Shown: positions 58,425-64,000 of the stretch, one piece after another
How the letters are laid out: the number at the start of each line of letters is the position of its first letter
How positions within the stretch are numbered: position 1 is the first letter of the stretch
NCBI GenBank assembly: GCA_029582265.1
Contig: CM055817.1
Coordinates: 24,681,023 to 24,745,022, forward strand
Direction: 5' to 3'
DNA: 64,000 nt
Source: Zoroaster sp. YZ-2022
Taxonomy: Eukaryota > Echinodermata > Asteroidea > Forcipulatida > Zoroasteridae
Position numbers and translations under genes: made by a program
The notes under the pieces: generated by a model
What the model was told of the DNA's origin: nothing
Databases searched by the model: none
What the model saw: the letters and a program-made list of their open reading frames with translations, nothing else

Positions 58425-59885
58425 CAATGTTCCTTAGGTGAAATGCTGCGGTGCGAGTAACATTTGAAATATGAGGTTTAAGTATCATGTTTGCATCAAA
58501 AATAACTCCAAGGTTCCTTACTTGAGAAGAAGATTGCACATGAGAGTCACGAATAACAATATTTGGAATAGAAATCTTAGATAGTTGTTGACGAGAACCA
58601 AATAGCACAAATTCAGTTTTATCATCATTGCGTTTTAAGAAATTGTCCTTCATCCAAATGCGAATATCATGAATACACTTTTCTAGGTATAGAGGCACTC
58701 TATTGTTGTGATGGTTTGAAAGCTAGATATGTGTCATCTGCGTAGACGTGATAAGATAGGTCATATTTCATGAATATGTTACGAATTGGGTAAGTATAAA
58801 TTGGAAACCACTGAGGGCCGAGGACAGATCCCTGAGGTACTGAGTAATTCAGACGAAACGGTTCAGAGACGGCATCACGAATACAAACATGTTGAGGTCT
58901 TTTAGACAAGTATGAGCGACACCATTCCAGTGCATGGCCATTAATTCCTATGTTTTAAACGTGCAAGTAAAATATCATGGTCAACCGTATCGAACGCAGC
59001 GCTAAGATCATGAAGAATTAAGACAGTTATATTTCCATCATCGAGTGCAGATAAAATGTCATTGTTGACACGAAGCAGTGCTGTTTCTATTCCATGGTGT
59101 GCTTTATAGGCAGATTGGAAAGGATCGTGTAAATTATTTACATGCAAATGATGTGATATTCTACAAGATACAGCTCGTTCTATAGTATTTCCCAGGAACT
59201 TCAAGTTTGATACAGGTCTATAATTTTTCAAAATGTTCTTGTCGAGACCAGCTTTTTTGAGAAGTGGACAAACATGTGCAATTTTCAATCTGTCAGGAAA
59301 CATTCCATGAAGCAGAGACTTATTTACAATCAAGGTTATATATGGTACAAAAGCATTAATACATTGTTTTAACAAGAAAGTAGGCACAGGATCAAGTTCG
59401 CATGATTTGGATGGTGACTTCATAATTATTCTTCTGATTTCTTCTTCATTTGCAGGTTGAAACAGTGGAATAGATGTGTTCAAAGAAGTTATGTCATTTG
59501 TTGTTAAAGAAGAATCACCGGAATTGGTAGTGAACGATTTGTGAATATTGTCAATTTTCTCAACAAAGAAATTGGCAAATTTATCCGCAAGATTTTTGTC
59601 AGAGTCACTGGTGGGGAGCGTTGGTTCCTTTGATTTATACAATAAGTTATTTACAATTTTGAAGATTTGTTTTTCTTCTGATCACCTGAACAGTCAGTCT
59701 TAGTCAGTCTTAACTTGATGAATCAACTTATTTACAATTCCACGTTGTTTAGAATACTATTGTCTATCAATTTCAAGCTTCGATCGGATCCATTTCCTTT
59801 CAAGCTGGCGACGAATTTTCCTGGCGGAGAGAACTTCATTCGTAAACCAGGGGCTTGATGATCTTCTCTCTGCCATGAAATGGCC
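58425..59885 (-). pseudogene. L2-like LINE, 5' part (RT domain)
   Basis: The minus strand carries SSSPWFTNEVLSARKIRRQL (about 59,860), then the frame 59,642-58,941 with PANEEEIRRIIMKSPSKSCE, NYRPVSNLKFLGNTIERAV and LHDLSAAFDTVDHDILLARL. It continues with SVPQGSVLGPQWF (about 58,800-58,850), the catalytic YADDTYLAF (about 58,722-58,748) and HISNVTRTAAFHLRN up to the junction with gypsy-2. Motif order and wording fit L2-type LINEs. Frames change near 58,930 and 58,700. The endonuclease is absent, so the LINE was 5'-truncated before being split. Confidence 0.82.
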
Positions 59886-61166
59886 CTGGTACTCTTAAAG
59901 GACACTTTCTGTAAATTAACAATATTATTCCTTGCCTTTTAAGTCTACTTAATTCAGATGTTTTGATATGCAAATATCAAAACAAAATGTGACCCGCTCT
60001 GCGAAAAAGGGTATTAAGGGACGCTATGCTATTAACGTAAAGGGCTGTTCTATGTGGAGAGTGTGAAAAAAAATTCACAACGTGATATTTTTGTTGTTGG
60101 TTTATTGGCTTCTATTATATTAATACATTCATAATTTATTTACAGAAATATTATAATTGATGAGTAAAGATGAAAAAACAAACGTTTTTGTGTCCCTTAT
60201 GTTCGTCTTCTGTGTGACTCTTTGTCAGTTTTAGGGAAGAAAAATCTCCAAATCTTTGACAAAAAGACTTGTGTTCCTTTGTTTTTTATTCTGTTGGTGA
60301 AGTTTAACAAATATTTTAAAATAAAACACCTCATTAGCCATAGCTCAAAAGGAACATAACTGTTGCTATGGGCATTCAAGAGAGTTTCTTCTTAGCTCAT
60401 TTCTTTTTCCACTTGCTGTGTTTAAAGGGCTGTATCTCTGAAGGCACTTCCGTTAATTTGTACAATATGAATATTCAAAAATCAGTATATCTCCAGAATG
60501 TAAAATGTAACAGGATTCAAACCTACACCAAATTAAAGCTTATAATGTAACCAATTCAGCTATGTATGTAACTCAATTTTTAATTGTTTTCCCATTTTGT
60601 CCATTTTGTGGAGCCGGTCACAAATTGTAATATTAAGAAAGATAAAACATTAGCAAAGCTGCTTATTTGAGTAGGCCTATGTTATGTTTTTTTTTAAATA
60701 AATATATATCTTAATATAAGCTTGTATTTAATAACACTGTGTATACAGTAGTATTATGTACAATTTAATAAAATTCAAATTAATGATATTCAAATATAAT
60801 AGTATACTCTGTCTTCATCATGTACATTTTGTGCATACAATAAAATTATATACATTATTAAGACCAGTACTAGAAACGTTTGGATTTATTTAAACAAAAA
60901 TTAAAAAAGGCATATTTTAATATAATTTATGGACTGCCAAGTTAACTTAAAGGGACAGTATCGTCACGATCAGAGAAGACTTTCACCTTGGCGTGGAATC
61001 GGTGTCCGAGCTTAAGAAGACCACATTGCCTGAAATTTACTGGCTCATTTATGCAGCAGCAACGGTTATGACCTTGTCATGTGGGGTATTATTTTCATTC
61101 ACTGAGTTAATCTAAAACTATCTCTCCGATTCCATGCCCTGTTGATCGTGATGATATTGTACATTT
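59886..61166. other. AT-rich non-coding sequence
   Basis: No gene or recognised element. Confidence 0.4.
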
Positions 61167-61532
61167 AATAATAATAATAATAATAATGATGATCATGATG
61201 TGTGGACTTATATAGCGCACGTATCCACCAACTGAGTGGTGCTCAAGGCGCATTATATTATTACCCCTGCTCATAAGGCTCATAAATCATTCCTGAAACT
61301 ATCTCAGCACCCTGGGGTGTATACAGCTCAATTGCTGCCATTACAGCGCATATAGGGCTAATCAACCAACTCTGCCCTCACAGGTACCCATTTAACCCCT
61401 GGGTGGAGAGAAGCAAGTATGGTTAAGTGTCTTGCTCAAGGACACAAGTGTCACGGCCGGGACCCGAACCCACACTCCGCTGCCAACACCAGAACCCGAG
61501 CCCGGCAAGCTAGACCGCTCGGCCACGACACT
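61167..61532 (-). mobile_element. tRNA-derived SINE
   Basis: The head on the minus strand starts GTGTCGTGGCCGAGCGGTCT with an A box (TGGCCGAGCGG) and a B box (GGTTCGGGTCCC, 61,460-61,471). Its type-II spacing suggests a tRNA-Ser or tRNA-Leu origin. A body of about 250 bp follows. The 3' end reads GCGCCTTGAGCACCACTCAG, then GGATACGTGCGCTATATAAG, finishing in ATT triplets. That tail matches the L2-like LINE end at 49,488-49,535, the expected arrangement for a SINE mobilised by an L2-type LINE. Confidence 0.85.
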
Positions 61533-62145
61533 CCATTTAGGGTCTTCTTAAAGATTAAGGTACAATATCGGTAAAATTGGCGAAACAGCTTCAAGCATGA
61601 ATCAAGATTTTCAATGAATTGAAAACATTCTTCAGTTGAACAAACAAAAACAAATCCTGCAACCAAAATTGATCAAATTTGTTCTTTTATCATTACCATG
61701 ATTATTACAAAGAGATGAATATAAACTTTTGATTACATTTCAGTCAGTGCGCAACATCCGAGTTAATGAAGCTGTTGCGCAACAAAATTGAGCCTGAAAA
61801 TGCACTCTCGAACATGCGAGTGTTTGAGTGTTTACTCAGTAGAAAATGTTTCCACTATAGCACCGAAACTGGTGGAACATTATCTTGAAATGTTGTTCTC
61901 ACTAAATTAAAAATAAAATAATCGCTTTGACGATATATTTGGGAGGAAACTCGTCTTAAATTTTGGTATACATTCAACATATTTTTGCCGATCCCTTCGT
62001 GTTATCCGTGCCCCTGACTGTTTCCCGTGGGTTGGGGACTTAAAAAGGTCAAATATAGTATCTTGAAGTATTACGCTATCGTAATGTAAAAACAAATTCA
62101 CTGCAGTTCAACGGAATAAACCTTTTTTCTTTCCTTAAAATTGTT
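61533..62145. other. Non-coding sequence
   Basis: No gene is seen. GCCCCTGACTGTTTCC occurs at about 62,009 and again near 62,537, a small direct repeat bracketing the dispersed repeat copy B. Confidence 0.4.
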
Positions 62146-62283
62146 ACAATTTCAACAGTCACTTTCAGCTCACAAATTGAAAGCATTTTTCAATAAATGA
62201 GTGATTAGAATCAAAATGGTTTGTCTTCTGTTTGAAAACTTGACAAGACCTCGGACTTGCGTTTCTTTTGCTGTTCAGTATAT
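62146..62283 (+). repeat. Dispersed repeat, copy B
   Basis: Same-orientation match to 516-679, without the 26-base internal duplication of copy A. Confidence 0.75.
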
Positions 62284-64000
62284 CTATGGGTTTTCTGCAC
62301 GCGCAAGATTCAAATGGAGCGTATAATACGCATGGCTTAGCGTGTACATGGCGCACGTCGGAACATTACTGTTTTTAGTGTTCTAGTGTATGATTGGTCA
62401 GTTTTTGGCACTGTGCGATGCTTTTTTAAAGTTTCAACCAATTACGTTTGCTCTTCAGTGTAATGTATTAATCTATGATTTGATTATTTTTCTCAACATT
62501 GAATAAATTGAAGATCGCCCAAGCGAAATAGTAGCCGCGCCCCTGACTGTTTCCTGTCTATCTATACATATATTCAAATCTACTGCAGTAATTAAATAAC
62601 ATGTTAAAATGTGACTTTTTCTAAACCCAAAATATTTGTAAATAAATGGTAATGCTTTTATCATAAAATCTCTTGAAATAAAACTGTATCCTCAATTTAC
62701 CCTAAATGACGCAACTAAGGTTATATCATCAACTGGACAGTTACTTACAAATGAAATTATCAGTTTGATGTTTCAGTTTTTTTCAGTGAAGGATTCTCTT
62801 GTAAAATGCTGAATTTCAATGCGTGATGATTTAATTTTTGAGATGCACAGAATTGGGGTCATCAAAAAATTTATGTTGTTTTAATAATGACTCACCCACA
62901 AACTGTGAAAGTTTATGGGGGCACAGAAAATGTACCCAAGAAGAAAAACAGTTGAATCATGCTTCATCTTATTCCAGATGGTTGTAAAATTGTTTTTAAT
63001 CTTGAAGATATAAATATTTTTAAAGATTTTTTAAATAAATAATTTGGAGAACTTTTAATCAATATTCTTGAAAGACCAATAAAATGTAAAGTGGTTAAAA
63101 TATTTGCAAAAAGTATTTTATAACACTGAAATGTGTAAAAAATGCTGTTAAGATTTTGTCAAATAAAACATTTCTTTTCATAACCATGATATTGATGTTT
63201 CATTTACTCAATATCCACTACCGACAAAGTAAACACCAACGAATTAAGTAGTCTTCGTTCGTTTCTTCTATAAGGAATATGTCCATTTTGTCCATAAGGA
63301 ATATGTCCATCAGTATTTATTATATAGTAAAATCAGTAGTTAAATAACCTTTTCCACTTTCACAAGCACTAACTTTCCAGTAAATTATACAATTTCAATA
63401 TGATTTTTATTTTTGTAACAAGCATGACTTAGATAAGTTTATGCCATATAGTCCATGAGCCAGCTACATTTTCCGGTACCAACTCGAGGGACTAATTCTA
63501 ATATCACTTTTCTTGTTGCAAATAATCCAAAACTTATCATAAAACATGATAGCCTTTCCAAAAAATTAGATTAGTACCAGTTTTCGAAAGATTTTCACTG
63601 TAAAATATAAAACCCTTTAGCCTCTGCCGCTGTTGTAAAGCCAACGGCTGTTTAGATAGTAAACATTTTTAAGCCTATGTATTTACACGGAGAGTGAATA
63701 ATTGAGTTCTGTACATGCTCAAACGGCCGTTGTATTTGTCACTTGGCAAGCATGGCGGCCTGTCACTCGGTGTCAACAGTGTTTTTCCTTGTGCAATTGC
63801 TGCTGTACTTTCTCAAATAAAGTTATCAAGAGGTATTTATTGGCATATGTTACATTTTACTGAAAAAGGCCTGTGTTACATCAGTTGTTTGTATACTTTA
63901 AAGAAGGTTGTGGTGCTGGTTTTTCATCAATTGCTTACGATAAAACGGCCTCGGTGTTGAATTTAAAGTCTGCAGTTCAGCATTTAACCTTAGTGCTGTC
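62284..64000. other. AT-rich non-coding sequence
   Basis: No gene is supported. A small tandem word (AAGGAATATGTCCAT) occurs twice near 63,271-63,312. Confidence 0.4.

Noticed and set aside
61453..61532. A tRNA-Ser/Leu gene on the minus strand
   Set aside because: It is the head of a SINE with body and tail. Pairing is imperfect and no 3' pol III terminator follows the tRNA part.

Overview
The window is animal genomic DNA, AT-rich and draft quality, with a 500-base N gap. It is probably from a non-vertebrate deuterostome, and an echinoderm is my best guess. The grounds are a hyalin-repeat (HYR) exon, a Ty3/gypsy element with integrase ahead of reverse transcriptase (the Gmr1-like order, described from deuterostomes), and a tRNA-type SINE with an L2-like partner LINE. 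No rRNA gene, functional tRNA gene or CRISPR array was seen. Species assignment is inference.

Most of the sequence is layered mobile elements. From left to right: dispersed and palindromic repeats (0.5-1.9 kb); a possible small two-exon gene on the minus strand (3.5-4.3 kb); a frame-broken non-LTR element with endonuclease and reverse transcriptase (5.34-9.34 kb); a signal-peptide-like exon (9.9 kb); the 3' end of an L1/Tx1-type LINE (10.6-11.5 kb, minus); a damaged Penelope-like element with a GIY-YIG nuclease (12.5-14.7 kb, minus); and a 14.2-kb tandem array of a Gmr1-like element, LTR-internal-LTR-internal-LTR (14,710-28,931), framed by one 5-bp target duplication. Then come a composite palindromic repeat with three tRNA-like modules (30.2-32.1 kb), a MITE, and a HYR exon with a truncated tandem copy (32.8-33.5 kb).

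The right half holds two copies of a second gypsy family with the usual PR-RT-RH-IN order. The plus-strand copy (34,427-44,894) has both LTRs and carries a LINE inserted in its leader. The minus-strand copy (50,106-58,424) lacks its 5' end and lies inside an L2-like LINE (58.4-59.9 and 49.45-50.1 kb). Together they form a large inverted repeat. Both copies keep a textbook -1 frameshift signal between gag and pol. A LINE ORF1 (47.7-48.4 kb) and a SINE sharing its tail with the L2-like LINE (61.2-61.5 kb) complete the picture.

The best host-gene candidate is a secreted HYR protein on the plus strand. The signal-peptide exon at 9,906-9,984 ends in phase 1 and the HYR exon at 33,253-33,510 is phase 1-1. 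If they belong together, the Gmr1-like array and the palindromic element sit in one intron of about 23 kb. Nearly all element genes are broken by frameshifts or stops; the longest open frame is the 1,397-codon gag-pol of Gmr1-like copy 1.
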